Below are positions 1 to 6,683 of a stretch of 12,491 nt of DNA, piece after piece. Position 1 is the stretch's first letter. The number at the start of each line of letters is the position of its first letter. Location: NCBI GenBank assembly GCA_018898235.1, contig JAHIJU010000399.1, positions 1 through 12,491 of the forward strand. The letters are read 5' to 3'. The notes beneath the pieces were generated by a model that saw nothing but the letters and a program-made list of their open reading frames with translations, had not been told where the DNA came from and did no database searches. The position numbers were made by a program, and so were the translations under genes. Origin of the DNA: Actinomycetota bacterium (GTDB lineage Bacteria; Actinomycetota; Actinomycetes; Actinomycetales; Cellulomonadaceae).

Positions 1-4
1 CGCC

Positions 5-136
5 ACGTCTCCTCCCATCCGGACTTTCACCGTCGGTCCTGGAGTTCCACCAGGTCAACCGCTCGATCCCTTGCGGGACCTCACGGGTCGCGGACTGTCA
101 CCGCCGGCTCGGACTTTCACCGACCCCGGAGTACGT
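5..136 (-). promoter_or_regulatory. FMN riboswitch (RFN element)
   Basis: On the minus strand this stretch carries the conserved RFN blocks in order: GGTGAAAGTCCGAGCCGGCGGT, split here as GGTGAAAGTCC then GAGCCGGCGGTGACAGTCCG, and near the 3' end ACCGACGGTGAAAGTCCGG followed by ATGGGAGGAGA. The closing helix P1 is visible: bases 136-128 (ACGTACTCC) pair with 12-5 (GGAGACGT), with one bulged A. Internal helices such as TCGG/CCGA and CCTGG/CCAGG also form. The RFN family binds flavin mononucleotide and turns down riboflavin synthesis or transport genes in cis. The regulated gene and the expression platform lie beyond the left edge; ribD or another rib gene is the likely target by family precedent, but this cannot be seen. 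The aptamer appears complete. No good promoter is visible between it and rpe, so its transcript could start in the 66-base gap or arise by read-through. Confidence 0.95.
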
Positions 137-163
137 GTTGCATCGTTCGACGACCATCATGCC

Positions 164-196
164 ACCACCGGGCGGGTGGTTGCGGACCTGTGGTCC
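164..196 (-). terminator. Possible hairpin pair ending the rpe transcript
   Basis: Just after the rpe stop, the minus strand has two small inverted repeats. One is GGACC-ACA-GGTCC at 196-184. The other is ACCACC-CGCCC-GGTGGT at 180-164. They lie between the rpe stop and the FMN riboswitch, where one operon would be expected to end and another to start. Neither is followed by a T-run, so they do not meet the usual criteria for an intrinsic terminator. Many actinobacterial terminators lack a clear U-tract, so the call stays tentative. Confidence 0.3.
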
Positions 197-202
197 CGTG
201 CC

Positions 203-868
203 TCACACCTCGTACGGCGCGTCCCCCAGCAGCCGCAACCGGGCGATGGCATCGGCCGGGTCCGCCTCGCCGTAGACGGCCGAGCCGGCGACGAAGACGT
301 TCGCCCCCGCGCGCGCGATCCGCGCGATGGTCGAGGCCGAGACGCCGCCGTCGACCTGGATGTCCACCGTCGCACCGGCCGCCGTCACGGCCGCACGGAG
401 GCGGCGCACCTTGGCGAGCATCCCGTCGATGAACGCCTGACCCCCGAAACCCGGGTCGACGGTCATCACCAGCACCATGTCGATCTCGCCCAGCAGGTCG
501 TAGAGCGGCTCGACGGGTGTCGCGGGGCGGACCGCGACAGCGGCCCGGACACCCGCCGAACGCAGCTCACGTGCCAGCCGGACGGGGGCCTGGGCGGCCT
601 CGGCGTGGAAGGTGACGGAGGCCGCACCGGCGTCGGCGTAGGCGGGTGCCCACCGGTCGGCATCCTCGATCATCAGGTGCACGTCCAGCGGCATGGCGCT
701 GACCTGCGCGATCCGGCGCACCACCGGCAGGCCGAGCGTGAGGTTCGGTACGAAGTGGTTGTCCATCACGTCCACGTGCACGGCGTCGGCCCCGGCGATC
801 CGCCCCAGCTCCCGCTCGAGGTTCGCGAAGTCGGCCGACAGGATGCTCGGGTTGATCTGGACGCCCAT
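203..868 (-). CDS. rpe: Ribulose-phosphate 3-epimerase
   Basis: This 221-residue protein is full length for the family (about 220). It interconverts D-ribulose 5-phosphate and D-xylulose 5-phosphate in the cytosolic pentose phosphate pathway. It reads as a single TIM barrel. Visible signatures are INPSILSADF (residues 5-14, with the phosphate-contact Ser), HVDVMDNHFVPN (31-42; His31 and the catalytic, metal-binding Asp33), DVHLMI (62-67; metal ligand His64), VDPGFGGQ (137-144), VDGGV (172-176; second catalytic Asp173) and GSAVYG (195-200). The usual MDGHFVPN has Asn for Gly, a conservative loop change. It starts at ATG 18 bases after the rsmB stop and has only a weak AGG upstream. A TAGGCT box lies 8 bases before the ATG. 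It is the last gene before the FMN riboswitch; ribulose 5-phosphate is also a riboflavin precursor, so the adjacency makes metabolic sense. Confidence 0.97.
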   Translation of the reverse strand: MGVQINPSILSADFANLERELGRIAGADAVHVDVMDNHFVPNLTLGLPVVRRIAQVSAMPLDVHLMIEDADRWAPAYADAGAASVTFHAEAAQAPVRLARELRSAGVRAAVAVRPATPVEPLYDLLGEIDMVLVMTVDPGFGGQAFIDGMLAKVRRLRAAVTAAGATVDIQVDGGVSASTIARIARAGANVFVAGSAVYGEADPADAIARLRLLGDAPYEV

Positions 869-876
869 GGCCGGTG

Positions 877-882
877 AGCCTA
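877..882 (-). promoter_or_regulatory. Candidate -10 box upstream of rpe (TAGGCT)
   Basis: TAGGCT lies 8 bases before the rpe ATG in the 18-base rsmB-rpe gap. It fits the actinobacterial TANNNT -10 pattern and would give a very short or absent leader. I see no TTGACA-like -35 at 17-18 bases. The same bases could simply act as a weak AGG ribosome site. Confidence 0.2.
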
Positions 883-886
883 GCGG

Positions 887-2386
887 TCAGCTTGTCCGTC
901 GCAGCAGAGCCAGGAACATGGCATCCGTCCCGTGCACGTGCGGCCACAGCTGCACGTCCCCCGGGCCCTCCCCCAGGTCGATGCCCGCACCGCCCGTGAC
1001 CGCACGGACCACGGCGCGGGCATCGAGACGTTCGACGTCGAGACCGGTCTTCGCGGCGGCACGGAGCACGTCGTCGACCACGAGCCGGGTCTCCGCCAGG
1101 TGTGGCGAGCACGTGACGTACGCCACGACGCCGCCGGGGCGCACCGCCGCCAGCGCGGAGGTGAGCAGGCCCCGCTGCAGATCGCCGAGGGTCGCGAGGT
1201 CGCCGGGCTGGCGGCGCCAACGGGCCTCCGGACGTCGGCGCAGCGCACCCAGGCCCGTGCACGGCGCATCGACGAGCACCCGGTCGTACTGCTGGGCCTG
1301 CGCCTCGCCCAGGGCCCGGCCGTCCCCCGTCCGGACCTGCACCACACCGGTCGGCACGGCTCGGACGGCCTGCTCCACCAGCCCGGCGCGGTGCGGCGCG
1401 ACCTCGTTGGCCACCAGCCGGGCACCGCGCAGCGCCGCCGTGGCGCCCAGCAGCGCCGCCTTGCCGCCGGGTCCGGCGCACAGATCGAGCCACGAGCTGT
1501 CGGCGCCCTCGATCGGCGCACCGGCCAGCGCCAACGCCACGAGCTGGCTGCCCTCGTCCTGGACACCGGCCAGGCCCGCGCGGACCGCGGCCAGGGCGCC
1601 GGGATCACCCGTCGGGAGCAGGACCGCCGTGGGTGCGAACCGGCCGACGCTGCCGTGCGCCTGAGCCGCCAGCTCGGCCGGTTCGACGAGCCCGGGCCGG
1701 GCCACGAGGGTGACCTTCGGCGCCTCGTCATCGGCCGCGAGCAGGGCGCTCAGGTCGTCACCAGGACGGCCCTGGGCGACGAGAGCCTGGCGCAGCGCAC
1801 GCACGATCCACGCGGGGTGGCTCCAGACGGCCGCGAGGACAGCCGTCTCGTCCTGACCGGAGGTCTGCTCCAGGCGGGACCGCCAGGTGGGCCAGTCGTC
1901 GGCGGCGACCTTGCGCAGCACGGCGTTCACCAGCTGGGCCGATCCGGTCCCCGCCTGCTCCCGGGCCAGTGCGACGGTCTGCGAGACGCCGGCGTGTGCC
2001 GGGACCCGCATGCCCAGCAGCTGATGGCAGCCGAGCCGCAGCAGGTCGAGCACGGCCGGATCGAGCTGGTCGAGCGGCCGGTCGACGACGAGGGCGAGCA
2101 CGGCGTCGTACCTGCCGCGCAGCCGCAGTGTGCCGTAGGCGAGCTCGGTGGCGAAGGCCGCGTCCCGACCGGTGATCGAGCGACGGGCGAGCAGCCCGGG
2201 CAGGACCAGGTTGGCGTAGGCGTCCGAGCCCTCGACCTGGCGCAGGGTGTCGAAGGCCGCGCTCCGTGCCGGGTCACCGGACCTGGCCCGCTGCGCCGGT
2301 GTGCTCCTGGTCCGCTCGTCGCGACCGGAAGCGCGTGCGGCGCCCCGCTGCCGGCCGCGCGCGTCGCGGCGATCGTCGGGGGTCAT
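887..2386 (-). CDS. rsmB: 16S rRNA (cytosine-967-C5)-methyltransferase RsmB (Fmu/Sun)
   Basis: This 499-residue protein transfers a methyl group from S-adenosylmethionine to C5 of a 16S rRNA cytosine (C967 in E. coli numbering). Residues 1-40 form an Arg-rich, low-complexity extension. Residues about 40-165 are the NusB-like RNA-binding domain. The Rossmann-type methyltransferase domain follows: motif I LDLCAGPGGKAALLG at 300-314, motif IV DAPCTGLGALRRRPE at 373-387 (Cys376) and motif VI YVTCSPHLAE at 423-432 (Cys426). By E. coli precedent Cys426 is the nucleophile and Cys376 releases the product. The ATG overlaps the fmt stop as ATGA, implying translational coupling; there is no good independent ribosome site. 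The fmt-rsmB pair is common in bacteria and links two translation-quality functions. The frame stays open far upstream across fmt and priA, but the methyltransferase homology begins only after this ATG. Confidence 0.95.
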   Translation of the reverse strand: MTPDDRRDARGRQRGAARASGRDERTRSTPAQRARSGDPARSAAFDTLRQVEGSDAYANLVLPGLLARRSITGRDAAFATELAYGTLRLRGRYDAVLALVVDRPLDQLDPAVLDLLRLGCHQLLGMRVPAHAGVSQTVALAREQAGTGSAQLVNAVLRKVAADDWPTWRSRLEQTSGQDETAVLAAVWSHPAWIVRALRQALVAQGRPGDDLSALLAADDEAPKVTLVARPGLVEPAELAAQAHGSVGRFAPTAVLLPTGDPGALAAVRAGLAGVQDEGSQLVALALAGAPIEGADSSWLDLCAGPGGKAALLGATAALRGARLVANEVAPHRAGLVEQAVRAVPTGVVQVRTGDGRALGEAQAQQYDRVLVDAPCTGLGALRRRPEARWRRQPGDLATLGDLQRGLLTSALAAVRPGGVVAYVTCSPHLAETRLVVDDVLRAAAKTGLDVERLDARAVVRAVTGGAGIDLGEGPGDVQLWPHVHGTDAMFLALLRRTS

Positions 2387-3318
2387 GCGACGACCCCGAG
2401 GACCGCGTCGTCGCCGAGCCGGGCGCCGCGGGCCCAGTCGGCGGCCGCCATCGGGCGACGCCCCGCCGGGGTGACGGTGCCGAGGACCACCGGGAACCCA
2501 CCCGTACCGACCAGGACCTCGCGCCGCCCGACCCGGACGTGCCCGGCGGCCAACGGCTCCGCCTCGGGGGCCGGACGGACCGGGCCGAGGCCCAGCCGCG
2601 CACCGTGCACGGTGGTCCAGGCGCCGGGCGCCGGTGTGCACGCCCGGATCCTGCGGTCCACCAGGTGCGCCGGGTGCTCCCAGCGGACCCGGCCGTCGTC
2701 GGTGGTGAGCTTCGGTGCGTACGACACTCCGTCGGCGGGCTGCGGGACGGCCGCGAGGATCCCGTCCTCGAGCGCGTCGAGGGTCCTGACCAGGAGCTGC
2801 GACCCGATGCCCGCGAGTCGGTCGAGCAGGTCGCCCGTGGTGTCCTGGGCGCCGATCGGTTCGGTGACCGTCCCGAACACCGGCCCGGTGTCCAGACCCG
2901 CCTCGATCCGGAAGGTGCTCGCGCCGGTCACCTCGTCGCCGGCCAGGACCGCGTGCTGCACCGGAGCGGCGCCGCGCCAGGCGGGGAGCACCGAGAAGTG
3001 CAGGTTCACCCAGCCGTGGGTGGGGACGTCGAGCAGATCCGCCGGGATGAGCGCACCGTAGGCGACCACGGGGGCGACGTCGACGGCCAACTCGGCCAGC
3101 CGGGATCGGAAGGCCGGTTCGGAGAGCGTGGTGGGCGCCAGCACCTCGAGCCCGGCGTCGCGCGCGGCAGCCGCGACGGCGCTCGGCGACGTGGCACGGC
3201 CGCGGCCCGCCGGGGCGTCGGGACGGGTGAGCACCGCGACCACCTCGTGCCGGCTGGCGAGCAGCGCTGCCAGGGCGCGCGCTGCGGGCGCCGGGGAGCC
3301 GGCGAAGAGAAGACGCAT
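2383..3318 (-). CDS. fmt: Methionyl-tRNA formyltransferase
   Basis: This 311-residue protein is full length for the family. It formylates the amino group of initiator Met-tRNA using 10-formyltetrahydrofolate, allowing bacterial translation initiation. The N-terminal Rossmann catalytic domain begins MRLLFAGSP and carries WVNLHFSVLPAWRGA (103-117), with the catalytic Asn105 and His107, and GLDTGPVF (141-148) with Asp143. The C-terminal OB-like tRNA-binding domain starts near residue 205. The ATG lies 23 bases after the priA stop. An AGGA 7 bases upstream can serve as ribosome site, and the same bases form TAGGAT exactly 6 bases before ATG, a possible leaderless -10. The stop overlaps the rsmB start. 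No peptide deformylase gene (def), the usual partner in many genomes, lies next to it here. Confidence 0.97.
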   Translation of the reverse strand: MRLLFAGSPAPAARALAALLASRHEVVAVLTRPDAPAGRGRATSPSAVAAAARDAGLEVLAPTTLSEPAFRSRLAELAVDVAPVVAYGALIPADLLDVPTHGWVNLHFSVLPAWRGAAPVQHAVLAGDEVTGASTFRIEAGLDTGPVFGTVTEPIGAQDTTGDLLDRLAGIGSQLLVRTLDALEDGILAAVPQPADGVSYAPKLTTDDGRVRWEHPAHLVDRRIRACTPAPGAWTTVHGARLGLGPVRPAPEAEPLAAGHVRVGRREVLVGTGGFPVVLGTVTPAGRRPMAAADWARGARLGDDAVLGVVA

Positions 3319-3324
3319 GCCTTG

Positions 3325-3330
3325 ATCCTA
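3325..3330 (-). promoter_or_regulatory. Candidate leaderless -10 box for fmt (TAGGAT)
   Basis: TAGGAT ends exactly 6 bases before the fmt ATG, the spacing expected if transcription starts at the A of the start codon. It matches the actinobacterial TANNNT -10 class. No clear -35 hexamer is visible at 17-18 bases. The AGGA inside it may instead be the fmt ribosome site. Confidence 0.3.
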
Positions 3331-3341
3331 GGAGCCGGAGC

Positions 3342-5441
3342 TCAGGCCAGGTCCGGCGGGTCCATCCGCACCCGGAGCGCCCCTGGCTCACGCCGGGCGC
3401 TGCGCACCCCGAGCGCCCCGGCGACGGCGGCGGCCAGGGCCGGGCCGTGCCGCAGCGGTGCCCGGAGCACGACCCGGACCTCGTCCTCGGCGACCGGGAC
3501 CGGCCCGAGCACCAGCAGTCCGGGCACGTCGACCCGCCCTGCGAACGCCTCGACGGCGCCCCGTGAGCCGGTCGCGGCGGCCGCGCGCACCGCCGGGGGC
3601 AGTCCGAGCTCGGTCCGTTCGACCAGATCCGTGTCCGCCAACCAGACCGGGTCCCACCGCACGAGCGCCTGACTGGCGCGGGCCGGTCCGTCCCCGACGA
3701 GCAGCACGGGGCCACCCGGACGGGTCAGTGCGGCGGCCGCCAGCCAACGGCGCAGCGACTCGGTCTCGGTCCGCAACCCGGCGGCAACCGGGGCGTCGAG
3801 CAGCAGCGTGGCCGCATAGCCGCCATCGGCCACCGGCTCGGCGCCCGGGGTCGCAACCACCACCGCCGGCGTCGCCGGCACGCGGTCCAGGACGCCGCCG
3901 TCGGCGCGGGCCCCGGACACCCGCACCGTCGCGCCCGGGAACGCGCGACCGAGCTCCTCTGCCGTCCGGTCGGAGCCCACCCGCACCGCCCGCAGCCCCG
4001 TCGAGCCGCACACCGCGCACTGCAGGTCCGGCACGAGTCGCCCGCACCACGTGCAGGCCGGTGGCCCCCCGCGTGCCGGCAGCCCCAGGGGTCCCGCGCA
4101 GTGCGGGCAGGCCGCGGGTGCGCGGCACCGTGCGCACGCGACGACGGGGACGTAGCCCGCCCGCGGCACCTGGACCAGCACAGGTCCGTCGACCAGGCCG
4201 TCCCGGACGGCCCGCCAGGCCGGCGCCGGCAGCCGCGCCGCAGCCGCCGGACCCTGGTCGGCGAGCTCCACCGAGGTGAGGGCGCGAACCCGGCCCGTCG
4301 CCGAGCGGACCGTCGCCCGGTCGGCCTCGACGGCACGTGCCCACCCTCGCGCGACGAGCGCCTGAGCGTGCACGGTACGTCCCAGCCCGCCGATCACCAG
4401 GGCGCAACCCTCCAGCTCGCTGCGCAGCGCGAGCACCTCGCGCACGTGCGGGTACGGGGCACGCTGCTCGGCATGCAGGTCGTCCCCGTCGTCCCAGCAG
4501 ACGGCCAGGCCGAGGTCGGCCACGGGGGCGAAGGCGGCGGCCCTGGTGCCGACCACGACGCGGGCCGCGCCGCGGCGGACCGCGAGGAACGCCCGGTAGC
4601 GCGCCGCGGGGCCCAGGTCCGCGGTGAGCGTGACGAACCCGCCCGCTCCCCTGGGTCGGTGCGGCGGCACCCCTGCGGCAGTCAGCGCGTCCGCGACCCG
4701 GGCCACATCGCGGGCATCGGGCAGCACGACGAGGGCGCCGCGGCCCGCCGAGGCGGTCGCGACCACGGCATCCGCCAACGCATCGGGCCAGTCCAGGCCG
4801 GGGCAGCCCGGCAGGGCCGTCCAGACAGCGCGCGGGCCGCCGCCGTCCCGCAGGTGCCGCCGCAGCGCCTCTCCCCCGCGGTAGCGATGCCACGGCGTCG
4901 CAGCCGCGGCCACCGACGCGCTGTCCGCCGGCCGCGACCCGGTCGGGTCGACCGGGTCGACGGCGGGGCCGTCGTCCCCGGTCGACGCTGTGCCGTCGCC
5001 GGTCTGCGGCGCGGTCTCGGCCTCGACCCGTGCGTGCCGGGGCGGGACCGCGAGCCGGAGCACATCCGCCAGGGTTCCGGCATACCGGTCCGCGACGGCC
5101 CGGGCGAGCCTGGCGACCGGCGGGGTGAGCACCGGTTCGGCCGAGACCACGCGACGCAGCGGGAGCAGCCGGCCGTCGTGCTCGGCCGAGGCCGTGCGAT
5201 CGAGCAACCAACCGTCGACGTCCTTGCCGGCGAACCGCACCTTGACCCGTACCCCGGGGACCGCGACCTCGTCGAGTGCGGCCGGCACCAGGTACTCGAA
5301 CACCCGGTCGAGGTGGGCGGGCTGCACGTCCACGCACACCCGGGCGACGGGCAGCTCAGCAGCAGCCTCGACGGGCGGCGCCGGACGCCGCGACCTGGTG
5401 CGCGGCATCCCGGCCAGGGTGGGCTGCACGGCGTCGGTCAC
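3342..5441 (-). CDS. priA: PriA-like primosomal protein N' with decayed helicase motifs
   Basis: From the GTG at 5441 this encodes 699 residues. PriA family proteins recognise stalled replication forks and reload the replisome. Residues about 30-140 match the 3'-DNA-binding domain. A low-complexity Asp/Thr/Pro/Ala linker follows at about 140-183, then a helicase-like core. The zinc-binding block is intact, with eight Cys in four CxxC pairs (CARC 436-439, CPHC 445-448, CTWC 463-466, CAVC 475-478). The ATPase motifs are not: the Walker A region reads ALPGCPGLDW (about 209-218) with no GKT, the DEEH box is DDGDDLH (about 317-323), and no GRAGR-type motif VI is seen. This is the degenerate actinobacterial form, probably a structural primosome factor. 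A GTG at 5465 and an ATG at 5450 are alternative starts; I chose 5441 because GAGGGG lies 9 bases upstream. Confidence 0.9.
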   Translation of the reverse strand: MTDAVQPTLAGMPRTRSRRPAPPVEAAAELPVARVCVDVQPAHLDRVFEYLVPAALDEVAVPGVRVKVRFAGKDVDGWLLDRTASAEHDGRLLPLRRVVSAEPVLTPPVARLARAVADRYAGTLADVLRLAVPPRHARVEAETAPQTGDGTASTGDDGPAVDPVDPTGSRPADSASVAAAATPWHRYRGGEALRRHLRDGGGPRAVWTALPGCPGLDWPDALADAVVATASAGRGALVVLPDARDVARVADALTAAGVPPHRPRGAGGFVTLTADLGPAARYRAFLAVRRGAARVVVGTRAAAFAPVADLGLAVCWDDGDDLHAEQRAPYPHVREVLALRSELEGCALVIGGLGRTVHAQALVARGWARAVEADRATVRSATGRVRALTSVELADQGPAAAARLPAPAWRAVRDGLVDGPVLVQVPRAGYVPVVACARCRAPAACPHCAGPLGLPARGGPPACTWCGRLVPDLQCAVCGSTGLRAVRVGSDRTAEELGRAFPGATVRVSGARADGGVLDRVPATPAVVVATPGAEPVADGGYAATLLLDAPVAAGLRTETESLRRWLAAAALTRPGGPVLLVGDGPARASQALVRWDPVWLADTDLVERTELGLPPAVRAAAATGSRGAVEAFAGRVDVPGLLVLGPVPVAEDEVRVVLRAPLRHGPALAAAVAGALGVRSARREPGALRVRMDPPDLA

Positions 5442-5450
5442 GGGGCACAT

Positions 5451-5456
5451 CCCCTC
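5451..5456 (-). promoter_or_regulatory. Ribosome binding site deciding the priA start
   Basis: GAGGGG lies 9 bases before the GTG at 5441. It directly abuts the ATG at 5450, which is too close to serve it, and it lies inside the reading frame if the GTG at 5465 is used. It therefore favours the 5441 start, giving a protein that begins MTDAVQPTLAG. Confidence 0.6.
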
Positions 5457-5474
5457 ACCGACCACCCACAGCCG

Positions 5475-6671
5475 TCACCCGACGGCGGCACGCAGCGCGT
5501 CGACGCGGTCGGTGCGCTCCCACGTGAAGTCGGGCAGCTCGCGTCCGAAGTGCCCGTACGCGGCCGTCGAACGGTAGATCGGACGCAGCAGGTCCAGATC
5601 GGCGATGAGCGCCGCCGGTCGCAGGTCGAACACCTGCTCGATCGCCCGGGACAGCACATCGTCCCCGACGACGCCCGTGCCGAACGTCTCGACGTAGAGC
5701 CCGACGGGCCGGGCCTTGCCGATGGCGTAGGCGACCTGGACCTCGCACCGGCGCGCCAGGCCCGCGGCCACGACGTTCTTGGCCACCCAGCGCATGGCGT
5801 ACGCCGCCGAGCGGTCGACCTTCGACGGGTCCTTGCCGGAGAACGCCCCGCCACCGTGCCGGGCCATGCCCCCGTAGGTGTCGACGATGATCTTGCGACC
5901 GGTCAGCCCGGCATCGCCCTGCGGCCCACCGATCACGAACGCGCCGGTCGGGTTGACGAACAGGTCGTGGCCCGCAGTCTCGATGGACAGCTCGGCGAGG
6001 ACCGGGGCGACCACGTGCTCGGCGATCTGGGGCGCGAGCCGGGTCTCGAGCACGACGTCCGGGTCGTGCTGGCTCGAGACGACCACGGCCGCGACCCGCA
6101 CGGGGCGGTCACCGTCGTACTCGATGGTCACCTGCGTCTTGCCGTCGGGCCGCAGCCCCGGCACGAGCCCCGACCGGCGCACCGCTGCGAGCCGTTCGGC
6201 CAGGCGGTGAGCCGTCCAGATCGGCAGCGGCATGAGCGACGGCGTCTCATCGCACGCATAGCCGAACATCAGGCCCTGGTCACCCGCACCCTGGGCATCC
6301 AACGGGTCGAGGTCGCCATAGTCCCGTCGGCTCTCGAGCGCCTTGTCGATCCCGGCCGCGATGTCCGGCGACTGTGCACCGATCGAGACCGAGACCCCGC
6401 ACGAGTCACCGTCGAAGCCGATCTGCGAGGACGTGTAGCCGATCCCCCGGACCACCTCGCGCACGATCTGCGGGATCTCCACGTAGGCGCTGGTGGTGAC
6501 CTCACCGGCGACGTGCACCAGGCCCGTCGTCACCATCGTCTCGACCGCCACCCGCGCCACGGGGTCCTGGTCGAGGATCGCGTCGAGGATGGCGTCGGAG
6601 ATCTGGTCGCACACCTTGTCGGGGTGACCCTCGGTGACAGACTCGGACGTGAACAGCCGCGCAGAAGCCAT
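5475..6671 (-). CDS. metK: S-adenosylmethionine synthetase
   Basis: This 398-residue protein has the usual family length. It makes S-adenosylmethionine from methionine and ATP, releasing phosphate and pyrophosphate, and acts as a cytosolic homotetramer. Signatures are TSESVTEGHPDKVCDQISDA, which spans residues 8-27 and includes His16 and Asp18 of the active site, GAGDQGLMFGY (128-138; ATP and metal binding) and GGGAFSGKDPSKVDRS (273-288; phosphate-binding loop). All three are intact. The ATG lies 9 bases after the coaBC stop. A weak TAGG and a TAGGCT-N6-ATG arrangement precede it. No SAM riboswitch is visible; the upstream sequence is simply the coaBC coding end. The product supplies methyl groups for RsmB, encoded three genes downstream. 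Confidence 0.98.
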   Translation of the reverse strand: MASARLFTSESVTEGHPDKVCDQISDAILDAILDQDPVARVAVETMVTTGLVHVAGEVTTSAYVEIPQIVREVVRGIGYTSSQIGFDGDSCGVSVSIGAQSPDIAAGIDKALESRRDYGDLDPLDAQGAGDQGLMFGYACDETPSLMPLPIWTAHRLAERLAAVRRSGLVPGLRPDGKTQVTIEYDGDRPVRVAAVVVSSQHDPDVVLETRLAPQIAEHVVAPVLAELSIETAGHDLFVNPTGAFVIGGPQGDAGLTGRKIIVDTYGGMARHGGGAFSGKDPSKVDRSAAYAMRWVAKNVVAAGLARRCEVQVAYAIGKARPVGLYVETFGTGVVGDDVLSRAIEQVFDLRPAALIADLDLLRPIYRSTAAYGHFGRELPDFTWERTDRVDALRAAVG

Positions 6672-6677
6672 GGGCCG

Positions 6678-6683
6678 AGCCTA
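6678..6683 (-). promoter_or_regulatory. Candidate leaderless -10 box for metK (TAGGCT)
   Basis: TAGGCT overlaps the coaBC stop codon (TAG) and ends exactly 6 bases before the metK ATG, the geometry of a leaderless promoter. No matching -35 is seen at 17-18 bases; a TTGGCG lies too far upstream, with a spacer of 21. The role is speculative. Confidence 0.25.

Noticed and set aside
932..3061. A 709-codon plus-strand open frame
   Set aside because: It is antisense to rsmB and fmt, with biased composition and no domain. It is a GC-driven shadow.
2387..3715. Upstream extension of the rsmB frame to 942 codons
   Set aside because: The extension runs through fmt and priA in another frame. Methyltransferase and NusB-like homology begin only after the ATG that overlaps the fmt stop.
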